64,000 nt of DNA from a virus, in the IMG/VR virus record IMGVR_UViG_3300006916_000046, positions 1 through 64,000 of that record; one strand, 5' to 3'. Both the position numbers and the translations under genes were made by a program. The notes under the pieces are model-generated. The model was not told the origin of the DNA. It searched no databases and saw only the letters and a program-made list of their open reading frames with translations. Positions 63,925 to 64,000 of the stretch are shown here, piece after piece; position 1 is the first letter of the stretch, and each line of letters starts with the position of its first letter.

Positions 63925-64000
63925 ATGTCTCGCGAAGTTGCACTCGGTCTTCTCCGTCAAGGTAACACTGGCAGTGAAATTCTGTCGATTCTGGATGTGA
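63925..64000 (+). CDS. Small phage protein, 5' part (runs off window)
   Basis: Open frame from ATG 63925 to the window end, 25 codons: MSREVALGLLRQGNTGSEIL then SILDV. The sequence pattern (R..AL.LLR.G..GSEIL.ILD) resembles short conserved cyanophage proteins. Confidence 0.6.
   Translation, partial: MSREVALGLLRQGNTGSEILSILDV

Noticed and set aside
1-64000. Insertion sequences, integrase or attachment sites
   Set aside because: No transposase, integrase or terminal repeat pair was found; the only mobile elements supported are the group I intron and the GIY-YIG gene.

Overview
The window is a 64 kb piece of a T4-like cyanophage (Myoviridae-type) of marine Synechococcus or Prochlorococcus. The evidence is a photosystem II psbD gene at the left edge, T4 core genes in cyanophage order (33-59-32, 53-48, 4, 54, 26, 27, 5), thyX, phoH, a DUF1825 gene, AT-rich coding sequence, and T4-type late promoters (NATAAATA).

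Region 1 (1-9.4 kb) holds the end of psbD with two tiny membrane proteins, glutaredoxin, small conserved phage proteins, thyX, phoH, a RecB-like exonuclease, and the replication/late-transcription block gp33-gp59-DUF1825-gp32. At 3.93-4.5 kb there is a compact regulatory unit: a sigma70-type promoter, a glutamine-riboswitch-like leader, and a second split copy of that leader whose two halves flank a 57-codon ORF. Region 2 (9.4-12.4 kb) is a leftward structural cluster (gp53, gp48, hypothetical, gp4). Region 3 (12.4-28.4 kb) encodes the baseplate and hub: gp54, gp26, two large proteins with lysozyme-like domains, gp27, a CP12-like protein, gp5 OB-fold, a separate beta-helical spike, and the first tail-fibre gene. 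Region 4 (28.4-29.7 kb) has four tRNA genes; the tRNA-Leu(UAA) carries a 198-nt group I intron. Region 5 (29.7-44.8 kb) holds three giant virion genes; two are built from a Cys-rich 17-residue NNFFGxxAG repeat. A sulfotransferase and a glycosyltransferase-like gene follow.

Region 6 (47-64 kb) is an accessory region of about 40 mostly tiny genes plus DNA-processing enzymes: DUF262, SF2 helicase, KxDG nucleotidyltransferase, a PD-(D/E)XK nuclease next to a DNA methyltransferase, an HExxH metalloprotease and a GIY-YIG homing endonuclease. It is punctuated by 14 copies of a 28-bp element, GGGCCC-N3-AAAGTGT-N8-TRTA, almost always right after one gene's stop and 10-21 bp before the next start. I read it as a phage-specific promoter class, the cyanophage counterpart of the promoter/stem-loop cassettes of T-even phages. 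It is the strongest candidate for an undescribed regulatory system here. The same region has several composite elements in which a sigma70 -35 hexamer lies inside a terminator-like hairpin.

All functional statements rest on motifs and gene order read by eye; no similarity search, structure prediction or folding was run.
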